The notes beneath the pieces were generated by a model, which saw only the letters and a list, made by a program, of their open reading frames with translations, ran no database searches and was not told where the DNA came from. DNA of 64,000 nucleotides from Plantago ovata (taxonomy: Eukaryota > Streptophyta > Magnoliopsida > Lamiales > Plantaginaceae): NCBI GenBank assembly GCA_028274465.1, contig CM051456.1, positions 50,025,011 to 50,089,010 on the forward strand, given 5' to 3'. Below are positions 9,876 to 18,555 of the stretch, piece after piece (position 1 is the stretch's first letter; each line of letters starts with the position of its first letter). The position numbers were made by a program, and so were the translations under genes.

Positions 9876-10463
9876 AAGCAGTTTAGCAAAGTGTTGTGTC
9901 TCATTTTCCAATTCTTGTAATGTTCGTAATCGTGTTGTAATTTTCTATCTTTTCCTTTTGTTTGTGTGTCATCTTTTCTAGAACACCCTCGTCTTGACAT
10001 TCAGGAAGTGGTGAATAGCTTAAGGCTTTGCTTGAGAGATGGGTAAAATAGGGGAGTGTTATCTTTTTAGGGAACCCTCCTTCGTTTGATGAGATCCAGT
10101 ATTGGTTCGACCTCTTTGAGGAAAAGTCTTAACTTGGTGAACAGTAGTAAGTCCTCAGTTTCATAGGCACGGGACAACCATTCGTACTTTAACATGTTTC
10201 ATTACGTCGTCACTGACTAGGTCCAGGTAGAGAATGTTACGAGAGACTATCTTGTCTTGACATAAGTGCTTATGTGAATGTGTATGAGTCAATCGAGGCA
10301 TTCTTCAACCTATATTCATGTTATGATTTGTATGGTTTTTGCTCATATGTTTTTTGATAGATTCAATAGATTAGTTCATTTCATTTGGCATGAGACTCCA
10401 TTTTTTGTGTTGCATTATTTTGCATTAGAGTCTAGCTTAGTTGCTTGAGGACAAGCAAATGTT

Positions 10464-10477
10464 CGGTTTGGGGAGTT
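10464..10477 (+). other. G1 polypurine tract
   Basis: CGGTTTGGGGAGTT immediately precedes the 3' LTR. This is the place and base bias of the plus-strand priming tract. G2 has the same sequence at 19866-19879. Confidence 0.8.
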
Positions 10478-11682
10478 TGATGAACGTGTATTTTACACTT
10501 TCATTCGAGTCTTTTTCACCTATTTTAGCTATCCTCTATGCTAATTTAGCTATATTTTAGTGCATTTTATTAGAATAGTGTCACGTTTCCCTTTAGTTTG
10601 TATTTTACAGGTTTTGGGTGAAAAACGAGGTTTTCCGGGCAATTATATTGAAGTAGACAAGGAATTGGTGTTCCGAAGGCCTATTTGGAGTATCTAGAAG
10701 ATTCCGGATAGGATTTGAAGTCTAGGGGTCGAGTCTGAAGGCTAAAAGGTCACTAGATGGCAAAAACCGAGTCCGAAAAGGAAAGAAATCCAAAAACGCA
10801 TCGAAAACGCGTAAACAGCCGACTGGAGATCCCGGGCGAGTCGCCCGGGACGTGGGGCAAACTGCCCCACACCAGGCGAATCGCCCGGTGTGTGGGGCGA
10901 CTCACCCCACACCTGCCGAATGCCTATATATAGTTGCTCAGTTTTCTCCGTTTTTCATACTTTCCCAGACCTTTTCCTCACCTTTCTCATTTGTTTTAGG
11001 TAGGAATTCTCCAGAGCCTGTTCTGGGGATTCTTAGCTTAGGAGATACTTTTTTCTTAGCGTTTTGGAGCTTGTAAGATCGCGATTCTTCGGAGATTGAC
11101 AACTATCGGCTACATTGTATCTTACAGTTTTTCTATTTATATTTATTTATCTTTCAACATGTTTTCATTCAATCTTGCTATGATTTCTGTTGATTGCATG
11201 ACATCTATGAGTAGCTAAACTTCTCGTTGGTGATAGTATGCGATTTCTTAGCGAAGGGTTAATAATTATGCTAATTGCTATATCGTGCATTAGACCTTAA
11301 GTTATTGTTTTTATTTCTTTGATCTATCTAAAACCTCTATCTTCGTAGTGTTGAATTATAACGAACACAATTGGACAATTCATTGATCAAAGATCTCTAT
11401 GCAAAACGATCGGGTACTTCATGCATGATTATTAATCTGCTATGCTTAGAATGACCATACTATCACCAACCTCCATTATCTGATAAGAAAAACCTTTGCT
11501 AAGTAGTTTGTTGATTTTATTCTTAAGTTAGATTAGATAAAACTAGTTATAGTCCTTAGAGATCGACACTCGAGGTTATTTTACTGCTACACTACGGTTT
11601 TCGTTGTAGTTGTGAATTGCCTTTGGCTAAATACAAATTTATTTGATTAACTAGAATCTGACAAGTTCTAAACCGTTCATCA
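10478..11682 (+). repeat. G1 3' LTR
   Basis: This is the 1205-bp partner of the 5' LTR. The hairpin cluster is at 10829-10913 and the TATA box at 10924-10933. Its first hairpin keeps the GCGAGTCGC core lost in the 5' LTR, while its second has become GGGGCAAACTGCCCC, so both copies show C/T and G/A decay at different CpG sites. AGGTC follows directly. Confidence 0.95.
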
Positions 11683-12256
11683 AGGTCAATGTCATCTTCA
11701 CTTTTTGAATCAGAGTCAGAGGTAGGACAATTTACCTGACCGGCCATGAGTCAGAACACGTAGTTTGACACATCTGGATAAGCTTCCATAGCTATTCCAC
11801 ATACTTCCTTGCCAATCACTACGTCAAGAGTGGCTTCTTCTTCTTTAGTGTCTGAACTTTCTACTTCACTGTCTTCAGAGCTTGTTTCAATGCAAAGAGC
11901 ATCGTTTTTGGTTGAAGCTTTTTCTTTTCTTCAGCAATCAAACCCTTCTTGAACTTTTTCTTCTTTTCAGCAGATTTCCCTTTCAGTAAGGGGAAATATT
12001 CTTTGAAGTGTCCAGGATTTTTGCAATAAAAGCAAAGATCATTGCCAACTACTGGTTCTTCGGAGGAGTTTGCTTGCTGAGCTTGCTTGTTCAGGAATCT
12101 AGCTTCATTTTTGTACTTGTGGTAGTTGTTACCAAGATTCTTTTTCAGCTTCTCTTTTGCTTTTCGCCTCTCAATTTCCTTACTGATGAATTTCTTCATG
12201 TTTCTAACTGCAAGAGCATTTTCATCAGCAGGTTCTTTATCATTCTTCTTTTCAGA
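11683..12256 (-). pseudogene. C1 gag, C-terminal half with zinc knuckle
   Basis: Read on the minus strand from 12256, the sequence matches C2 gag from SEKKNDKEPADENAL onward: basic segment, CCHC region, then the acidic SDSDSKSEDDIDLD that is cut by G1. The zinc knuckle reads CFYCKNPGHFKEYF, so its last Cys is replaced by Phe and it could not bind zinc normally. A stop stands where C2 has Cys in the NYEFCLMAG block. Upstream of about 12256 the match ends abruptly: roughly 250 N-terminal Gag residues, the primer site and the LTR are missing and G3 sequence begins. The first 5 bases are the right copy of the G1 target duplication. Confidence 0.8.
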
Positions 12257-12651
12257 CCACAAGAGGACTGATACTCTTCCAACAATGTTGTAACACAAGT
12301 CAAAACACTTGGCAATAAACTCCACACAAACAGAATGCAACAACTAGACTAAGGATGGAATGCATGCAAAAAATTGAAAAATACAAGCTAACCACGACAA
12401 AAGGCACACACAAACATATAAGAGAAAAAATTACTTAGCAATCAAATGACCCCTTCCCAAACCTAAACTCTTGCTAGTTCCACGAGCAAAAGAGTGAAAA
12501 GAGAAGGATAAATTTGATTAGAAGTACACTTCACTGATAAAGTGGTTCGTGTCCAACTCCGAAAAGTTAATATGTACCTGCAAACTCAAATAACAAGTGA
12601 GAAACGAGAGCCGAATGGTGAGGAGGAGGAGAAAAAATGGAAATTCAGCAG

Positions 12652-12800
12652 GTCCTGGCTGGGCAAAGCGCCTGGCAGAGCCAGGCGATTCGCCTAACCC
12701 ACCGATCTGCCTGGCTCTGTAGGCGATTCGCCCCGCAGAGACCCATTTTAGGGGAGTTTCTTTTTTGCAACTTTCTCTGAGGCGATTCCCCTGCCTGGAA
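12652..12800. repeat. Hairpin cluster in the G3 distal part
   Basis: Several palindromes with CCAGGCGATTCGCCT and AGGCGATTCGCCCC cores plus CCTGGCAGAGCCAGG-like arms. The arms match those of the second G3 cluster at 25313-25465 (CCAGGCGAATCGCCT) rather than the GTGGGGCGA arms of G1 and G2. Confidence 0.7.
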
Positions 12801-12831
12801 ATGCTGAAACCATTTTTTTTCCTCTACGCTT

Positions 12832-12836
12832 ATATC
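12832..12836. repeat. Target-site duplication of G2, left copy (ATATC)
   Basis: ATATC precedes the G2 5' LTR and recurs at 21137-21141 directly after the 3' LTR. Confidence 0.95.
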
Positions 12837-13190
12837 TGATGAATGTGTATTTTAAACTTTCATTTGAGTCTTTTTCACCTATTTTAGCTATCCTCTATGT
12901 TAATTTAGCTATATTTTAGGGCATTTTTATTAGAATAGTGTCACGTTTCCCTTTAGTTTTTATTTTATAGGTTTTGGTTGAAAAACGAGGATTTCCAGGC
13001 AATTATATTGAAGTTGACAAGGAATTGGTGTTCCAGAAGCCTAATTGGAGTATCTGAAGGTTTCCGGATAGGATTTGAAGTCTAGGGGTCGAATCTGGAG
13101 GTTAGAAGGCCACTAGAAGTCAGAAACCGAGTCCAAAAAGGGGAAGAAATCCAAAAACGCTTCGAAAATGCGTAAATTCCCGTAAAATAC

Positions 13191-13272
13191 TCCCGGGCGA
13201 ATCACCCGGGATGTGGGGCGAATCGCCCACACCAGGCGACTCGCCCGGTGTGTGGGGCCCTTCGCCCCACAC
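13191..13272. promoter_or_regulatory. Hairpin cluster in G2 5' LTR
   Basis: Palindromes CCCGGGCGAATCACCCGGG (core decayed), GTGGGGCGAATCGCCCAC, GGCGACTCGCC inside CACC/GGTG arms, and GTGTGGGGCCCTTCGCCCCACAC. The 3' LTR copy is at 20233-20315 with an intact first core. Confidence 0.75.
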
Positions 13273-13283
13273 TAATTCGAAGC

Positions 13284-13293
13284 CTATATATAG
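13284..13293 (+). promoter_or_regulatory. TATA box of G2 5' LTR
   Basis: CTATATATAG, 11 bp after the hairpin cluster, followed by a CT-rich leader, as in G1. Confidence 0.75.
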
Positions 13294-14095
13294 TTGCTCA
13301 GTTTTTCTCCGATTTTCATACTTTTCCAGACCTATTCTCTCACCTTTCTCTGTAGTTTTAGGTAGGAACTTCCCACAACCTGTTCTGGGGGTTCATAGCT
13401 TAGGAGATACTTTTTCATAGCAGTTTGGAGCTTGTAAGATCGCGATTCTTCGGAGACTGACAACCTTCGGTAACATTGTATCTTACAGTTTTTCTACTTA
13501 TTTTTATATATTTTTCAACATGTTTTCTTCTATGATTTCTGTTGATTGCATGACAACTATGAGTAGCTAAACTTCTCGTTGGTGATAGTATGTAAATTCT
13601 TAGCGAAGGGTTGATAATTATGCTAATGGCTATATCGCGCATTATACTCCGTGTTATTCCTTTATTTCTTTGATCTATCTAAATCTCTATCTTCGTATTG
13701 TCGATTAATTATTGCTCACAATTGGACAATTCATTGGTCTTCGATCTATCTAAATCTTTATCTTCGTAGTGTTTGATAATTACAACATGACAATTCATTG
13801 ATCAAGGATCTCCATGCAAAACCGAGGAATTTATGCATGATTATTAACCCGTTATGATTTGAAGGACCATACTATCACCAATCTCCATTATCTGTTAAGA
13901 AAAACCTTTTCTAAATCGTTTGCTGTTTTATATTCTAAATTAGATTAGATAAAGCTAGTTATAGTCCTTAGAGATCGACACTCGAGGTCATTCTACTGCT
14001 ACACTACGGTTTTCGTTGTAGTTGTTAATTGCCTTTGGCTAAATAACAAATTTATTTGATTGATCGGAACTGACAATCCCTGCGATCCATCAAAT

Positions 14096-14112
14096 TGGCG
14101 CCGCTGCCGGGG
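14096..14112 (+). other. G2 primer-binding site (tRNA-Asp)
   Basis: TGGCGCCGCTGCCGGGG differs by one base from the complement of the plant tRNA-Asp(GTC) 3' end and begins 4 bp after the LTR. It would prime minus-strand synthesis. Confidence 0.9.
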
Positions 14113-14236
14113 ACTATACTCTTTTTTTCTGTTTAATTTGTTTATATTTTCAGCATTCAATTCCTAGTTCTATTAGTTTTAGTTTTCCTTTTAATCTCTC
14201 TCTGATACTCCTTTCCTAGTTTGTTACAGATATTGT

Positions 14237-15268
14237 ATGCCACATACGCGATCTAGAGGAACACCGCTTGCTGATTCAATTGCTGAGATCGACAGAGTCT
14301 ACCACCAAAGAAGGCGACTACATCAAAAGCGTGAATTAGAGGAAATAGAGGATACCGATTTCTCTGAATCTCTACACAATCTTTTCAAGGAAATCGACGG
14401 AATGGCAGAAGCTAGACCACTGAAAGCATGGGTTCAACCCTCCAAGGATCGTATGAGGGGACCGACGATTGTTCTTTCGTCTGCAACTCGAGATCTGGAA
14501 ATCAAGAACCACGCATTCCAACAACTTCCGAGGTTCTATGGCTTAGCAAGGGAAGATGTGATGGGGTACTTGCACGATATCGATGATTTCGTCAACCAAC
14601 TCCCACGACCCGGAGCTGAAATAACAACGGATGAGTTGAGGATGAAGGTTTTTGCTATGGGACTTGGCGACAGAGCCAAGTCATGGTTGAGTTCTCTACC
14701 AGCAGGCTCGCTGGACACTTGGGAGAAGGTTTTTTCAGCTTTCATGGAAAAATACTTCCCTCACACCTTGACTACCGCGCTCAAGGCGCAAATCACTGGA
14801 TTCAAACAGGACTATGATGAGACCATCTACACCGCGTTTGAGAGGTTCCAAGATCTCACGAACATGTGCCCTCACCATGGTTTTGAGCTTTCAGACCTAG
14901 TCCAACACTTCTACAATGGACTAACCTTCGAGAACCAACAAGTGGTGGATTTCCAATGCCGAGGCAATATTTGGGAGGAAACCGCAGAAGCCGTCTGGGC
15001 AGTTTTCGAAAGGCTTGCTAAGGGTTCACAGTTCAAGTACCCAAGAGCGATGGTTAGGAGACGTGGACCTGAAGCTCCACCGACTCAAGAAGCCCATATG
15101 TATAGGGGGAATGGGGATCAATTCGAGTGCTTTACCAACGAATTGAAGCAAGTCCTCAAGAGCGCCACTGGAACAACTGTTTCGAACGAAGTTTGCCGAA
15201 TATGCAAGAACTATGGGCATGGGGCTCATATGTGTAGATCGGAGCTTGCGTATGATGATGGCAACTAG
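14237..15268 (+). CDS. G2 Gag (capsid and nucleocapsid)
   Basis: This 343-codon frame starts at an ATG 125 bp after the primer site; the start MPHTRSRG matches MPRTRTGG in G4. The body is a plant Athila-like retrotransposon Gag: LEIKNHAFQQLPRFYG, MGLGDRAKSWLSSLPAGSL, and a capsid block MCPHHGFELSDLVQHFYNGL at roughly residues 215-235. Near the end, residues 320-333 form a CCHC zinc knuckle (CRICKNYGHGAHMC) for RNA binding. A TAG at 15266 ends it, but the same frame stays open to the protease, and G4 has no stop at this point, so the TAG is probably a mutation rather than a natural end. It is otherwise undamaged. Confidence 0.85.
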   Translation: MPHTRSRGTPLADSIAEIDRVYHQRRRLHQKRELEEIEDTDFSESLHNLFKEIDGMAEARPLKAWVQPSKDRMRGPTIVLSSATRDLEIKNHAFQQLPRFYGLAREDVMGYLHDIDDFVNQLPRPGAEITTDELRMKVFAMGLGDRAKSWLSSLPAGSLDTWEKVFSAFMEKYFPHTLTTALKAQITGFKQDYDETIYTAFERFQDLTNMCPHHGFELSDLVQHFYNGLTFENQQVVDFQCRGNIWEETAEAVWAVFERLAKGSQFKYPRAMVRRRGPEAPPTQEAHMYRGNGDQFECFTNELKQVLKSATGTTVSNEVCRICKNYGHGAHMCRSELAYDDGN

Positions 15269-16300
15269 GTTCAAGGAGGCGAAGAGGAAGCCTTTGCTAC
15301 GGATATATACAGGCTAGCCAAACTTATGCCCCTAACCAAGACCGTAGTAGGCTTAACTATGGTAATGATCACTGCGAAAACCCCGCTCCAAAAGAGCAAC
15401 CGAAGTCGAAGTCGGCCTCAACTGATGGAGAACTTGCAAAAGATGGTTGATCACACCCAAAGTTTTCTCAAACGTTATGAAGAAGATTCTGAGAAGACTA
15501 GGGCAAGGCTTGATAGGTTGGAAGAGAGCACTAGGCTTGCCCAACAAAAGATGCAAGAGTTGATCGACCGAGGAGCAAGTAGGGAGCAAGGCAATCTGCC
15601 TAGCAACACTGAGAAGTCGATGTCCATTACCATGGCGGGAGATCTACCTGTTGAAATCACCATCAAGAAGGTTGCTAAGTGCGAGTGTTGCAAAAAGGAA
15701 GAACCTCCACAGGCTAAGGAAGAAGAGAAGGACCTTAGTTCTGACGAGAGTGAAGAGGAGCAAGAGGATCCCGAGCCACTCCCTCAAAGTTTCGATATTA
15801 AGGTCGGGATTGGTAAGCTTGAAGATGTCCGTGCCACACTAGACACGGGATCCTACTCTAATGTGCTCCCTAGGAATGTGTTCGAGAAGAGTAGCCTTGG
15901 GAAACTATCTGAGCATAAGGCTATTGTACAACTGGCGGATGGATCCTTTGTGAGACCCGAAGGCGTTGTGAAGAATGTATTGGTCAAGATTGGTGAAGCT
16001 TCTGTATACACCAATTTTGTAGTTATGCCGGCGTCTATACCTGGGACGGGGGATGTCATTCTCTTGGGAAGAACGTTCTTGACTAAGCTACGCTCCGTGA
16101 TGGACATCTACCGAAGGACTTGCACTATTGAGGTGGATGGCAAGCAACACGTGTTGCGAGCCATATCTGATCCACCTGATACTTCTCACACTACTCACTA
16201 CTGTGGTCTTGCTACCTACGTTCATTCTTATTCACAGGTTCGTGGCATGAGGAGGAGATCCATGAAGGGAAAGTCTAGTACCCTCAAGAAGAAGAGCTAG
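15269..16300 (+). CDS. G2 aspartic protease (second part of gag-pro)
   Basis: The frame is in phase with gag and open from 15269, with an ATG at 15326. From about 15430 it reads as a helical stretch with RLDRLEESTRLAQQKMQEL and LIDRGASREQ, then an acidic linker and a retropepsin-like protease with the active-site DTGS at residues 173-176 (from 15326), QLADGSFVRPEGVV, VILLGRTFL and a VMDIYRRTCTIEV end. Between about 15310 and 15425 the text homologous to G4 (PNQDRSRLNYGN) is in another frame, so two compensating frameshifts have occurred. It ends at 16298-16300 and is followed 43 nt later by a covarying hairpin. The protease would cleave Gag. Confidence 0.8.
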   Translation, partial: VQGGEEEAFATDIYRLAKLMPLTKTVVGLTMVMITAKTPLQKSNRSRSRPQLMENLQKMVDHTQSFLKRYEEDSEKTRARLDRLEESTRLAQQKMQELIDRGASREQGNLPSNTEKSMSITMAGDLPVEITIKKVAKCECCKKEEPPQAKEEEKDLSSDESEEEQEDPEPLPQSFDIKVGIGKLEDVRATLDTGSYSNVLPRNVFEKSSLGKLSEHKAIVQLADGSFVRPEGVVKNVLVKIGEASVYTNFVVMPASIPGTGDVILLGRTFLTKLRSVMDIYRRTCTIEVDGKQHVLRAISDPPDTSHTTHYCGLATYVHSYSQVRGMRRRSMKGKSSTLKKKS

Positions 16301-16343
16301 GCGCAGACAGGAGACGAGTCAAAGACTTTAAACAATGGCGCTA

Positions 16344-16361
16344 TCCGGGAGGCAACCCGGA
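16344..16361 (+). other. Conserved post-protease hairpin in G2
   Basis: TCCGGG-AGGCAA-CCCGGA forms a perfect 6-bp stem with a 6-nt loop. G4 has CTCGGG-AGGCAA-CCCGAG at the same distance from its protease stop, with two compensatory base-pair changes and an identical loop. Upstream text (ACGAGTC, then TTTAAAC, GGCGCT) is also shared. It may act in RNA folding, packaging or 3'-end definition; function is unknown. Confidence 0.75.
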
Positions 16362-16561
16362 GTTTTTATCGCTTTCTTTACCGCTTTCCTGCATGCATTC
16401 ATTCTTGAACAATTTGATTCTCATATGTGAATTTGTTCATCTCTGTGTCGTATGTGCTTATGTTATGTTTGAGTGAGATTTTTCGAGTGGTTTTGTGAGA
16501 ATGGTTTTCGGAGACTTAAAAACCGCATTTTTTCGAAAAGTTCGTCTCCCCGCCTCAGGAG

Positions 16562-16692
16562 GTGGGGGGCGAATCGCCCCCATGGGGGCCGAATCGCCCC
16601 ATGAGTCCAGAGCGCGCGTGCGCTCCGGACGCGCGGGGCGATTCGCCCCACATACGGAGCGATTCGCCCCGCACGGGGCGACTCGCCCCACG
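16562..16692. promoter_or_regulatory. Internal hairpin cluster of G2, upstream of ORF3
   Basis: A dense set of palindromes: GGGGGCGAATCGCCCCC, GGGGCCGAATCGCCCC, GAGCGCGCGTGCGCTC inside GTCC/GGAC arms, GGGGCGATTCGCCCC, GAGCGATTCGCCCCG and GGGGCGACTCGCCCC. It is followed by a CT-rich leader, as the LTR clusters are followed by TATA plus CT-rich leader. No TATA box is evident here. Confidence 0.7.
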
Positions 16693-17466
16693 GACTCTGC
16701 AGATTAGAAAACGCGGATCTCTCCCCTTTCTCTTCATTTCTTCATATCTTCACCATTCTTCCTCCCCAAAATCCGAAATTCGCAATTTTAGCTTCAAATC
16801 TTCATAACTTCTTCATTTCTTCACCAAATTTAGTGTTCTTTAGCTTCAATCGAAGCCTATTACATGATCTATATTTTCATCCGAACATATTTCACCCTAG
16901 TGCATTAGTTTTCCAGATCTGAGGTATCTTCTTGTGAACCCTAATTTTTCAAATTTGGGGGTTTTCTAATTTGAGCTTCAATTATGCTTATAGGACGCAT
17001 GGGTAGGTTGTTTGTATGATTAGAAGCGTTATTTACTATCAATTGCATGCTTAATTATGCTTGGATTGTTGATTTGGGAATTTTCGCTACTAGATGATAT
17101 ATCTTGTTATGCAATATATCTTTATCTTTGATTCATACATATGATTGTGCTTATTGATGTAATGATGATGGATTTGATGGTAGAATGCATAATTGTTGAG
17201 TATGAGGATTTATGATGCTAGAATTTTTCGCTTCTATGGTATGAATTGAGCCTTGTTATTTAGGGTATTGGTTGTCAAGCAAAAGCATAATGTGATGTAT
17301 TGCATGTAGTAGTTACATTGGTATGTTGCATGTTGAAGAAGCTAGGCTAGACATAAAGGATTTGGGGAGTTCGATTGTTGATTTTATCACTTGTGTGTTT
17401 CGTTCTTACACTAGCATATGCATGAGTCAGTTTTGTGTCATACGAGGTACTAATTGTTGCTTGTAG
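16693..17466 (+). promoter_or_regulatory. Putative leader and 5'-UTR intron of G2 ORF3
   Basis: After the hairpin cluster comes a CT-rich stretch (16715-16830), then CTGAG/GTATCT at 16923/16924, an AT-rich 543-bp interval, and GCTTGTAG/GAACC ending at 17466, five bases before an ATG at 17472. These match plant splice donor and acceptor patterns, and the donor is followed by GTGAACCCTAATTTT. G4 has the same order at 36076-36749, including GAACCCTAAC. A spliced subgenomic mRNA for ORF3 is an inference. Confidence 0.5.
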
Positions 17467-17471
17467 GAACC

Positions 17472-18275
17472 ATGCCAAGGGAGAGGAGCATTCCCGTATG
17501 ATTACTATGAAGTATTGGAGGGGGATCGATTACAACCATGTCAAGGAGAGTGATCTCGTTAGAGGTGCGTTCGAGCCACGAGCTCTTGCAACAACGTCGC
17601 GGATTATCCAAGAGGATGAGCTAGAGTACGCCTGGAGTAAGGACTCCTATTCCTATTCATGCACCACCGAAGGGACAGAAACAATTATTACTTCAACAAT
17701 CCATCACAAGGACTGCAAAGTTCGAGTGAATTGGAAGGCACCGAGACGATCTTGCCGGGACGGATTCAATCTTGAGTTCACAGTTGCTAGAAGGTTCCGA
17801 AGTGCGATCTTGGTTCCAAAACATAATGACATGGGTGCCCAGCCCCTCGTTGGGTGCCCCTTGTCTGCCTCTAAAGGGAGCATCATATAGACATCTGTCG
17901 CATCAACCGTAGAGAATGTGGTCGACATTGGAACAAATGGTAGAAGACTTCTGAGTATCCGAACAGCTTACTGTAACCTCCTCGGGGTGTAAAACGTTGG
18001 TGAGGGAGACTCTGATACCACTGCTCTTTCCCCTTCAACAGTTCACAGCCTATTGGAGGGCTACAGGATGGAGGATTCCGTAATAGCGGCGGATAATCTT
18101 GAGGATTCTAATCGACGATGCAACTCTACTGGTGCAACTCTACTGGTGACAATGGTAATGACAGTAGTGACAATGAAGGCCATACGGACAATAATGATAC
18201 AGATGGAGGAGTTGTTCCTATCCGGCCTATAAATGGAACTACCGCACCTACCAGAAGACCTGATGATCACCAATA
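17472..18275 (+). pseudogene. G2 third ORF, decayed
   Basis: The region is in the position of the G4 third ORF and its 3' flank (CAGCCGACcgaggCC near 18294) resembles that of G4 (38047). From the ATG at 17472 there are only nine codons before a stop. A 151-codon frame covers 17435-17890, and a downstream acidic Asp/Asn-rich tail (DNGNDSSDNEGHTDNNDTD) closes at a TAA near 18273. A 14-bp tandem duplication at 18120-18147 shifts the frame just before this tail. I cannot match the protein to a family, and it has no clear similarity to the G4 ORF3 protein, so it may be a different accessory gene. Confidence 0.5.
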
Positions 18276-18508
18276 ACTCACAAGCAGCATACTCAGCCGA
18301 CCGAGGCCAAACCATACGGTAACATCTAGTATCACATCTTATTTCCTCATTTTCTTACTGCTAGGGACTAACGTTAATTTCATGAGGGGGGATGGGATTT
18401 AAGTGATCTAGTATTGTTAGTTTGGAGCTTGACATTGGTAGGCTGAGTATTTAGTACCTTGCATATTTTATTCGTCTGCATTTGCATTTGCACGTTTACC
18501 GCTTTCTT

Positions 18509-18555
<47 letters not shown>

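Larger units (their letters stand above)
8806..10463 (+). other. G1 3' non-coding region
   Basis: This 1.66-kb stretch between integrase and 3' LTR has no supported gene; the envelope-like ORF of some Athila elements is absent. From 9143 on it is nearly collinear with G2 18482-19879. It holds a G run (CAGGTTTGGGGGGGG) near 9069-9083, two hairpin plus G-run units at 9568 and 9675, an A/G-rich low-complexity tract at 9749-9875, and a segment (10013-10250) shared with G2. G-rich motifs of one type recur through it. Confidence 0.75.
2982..11682 (+). mobile_element. G1: Athila-like Ty3/gypsy LTR retrotransposon nested in C1
   Basis: G1 is 8701 bp with two 1205-bp LTRs beginning TGATGAAC and ending GTTCATCA, a 5-bp target duplication AGGTC, a tRNA-Asp type primer site after the 5' LTR and a G-rich polypurine tract before the 3' LTR. 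Inside lie gag, protease, a deleted reverse transcriptase, RNase H and integrase in Ty3/gypsy order (integrase last). Motif wording such as DLGASINLM and [10 protein letters not shown] is characteristic of the plant Athila lineage. The LTRs differ at roughly 25-30 positions by eye, so insertion is moderately recent. Many stops and frameshifts make it non-functional. Confidence 0.95.
12257..12836 (-). mobile_element. G3 distal part (3' non-coding region)
   Basis: This is the part of G3 beyond integrase, separated from the rest (21142 onward) by G2. Read on the minus strand it holds a hairpin cluster (12652-12800), a CT-rich leader, TTTGCAG/GTACAT which looks like a splice donor, a GTTTAGGTTTGGGAAGGGG tract near 12450, and text matching the G1 region at 9170-9240 (GTGGAGTTTATTGCC). 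It ends at a sharp junction with C1 at 12256/12257. No gene is seen. The 3' LTR of G3 is missing. Confidence 0.65.
12837..14092 (+). repeat. G2 5' LTR
   Basis: 1256 bp, starting TGATGAAT and ending CCATCA. The hairpin cluster is at 13191-13272 and the TATA box at 13284-13293. It is clearly related to the G1 LTR, with extra sequence around 13680-13800 (a partial repeat of the ACAATTCATTG segment) accounting for the greater length. Confidence 0.95.

Noticed and set aside
9737..10000. Lys/Phe-rich small proteins in G1 and G2 3' regions
   Set aside because: They are translations of the A/G-rich low-complexity tracts and differ freely between the copies.
8806..10463. An envelope-like ORF between integrase and 3' LTR in G1
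   Set aside because: No frame of useful length or conserved content is present; the region is non-coding.
14096..14112. A tRNA-Asp gene
   Set aside because: Only the 17 bases complementary to the tRNA 3' end are present, as expected for a primer site.
18511..18553. Poly(A) tail of a retroposed gene or LINE on the minus strand
   Set aside because: The flanks are continuous with the G1 3' region and have no target duplication.
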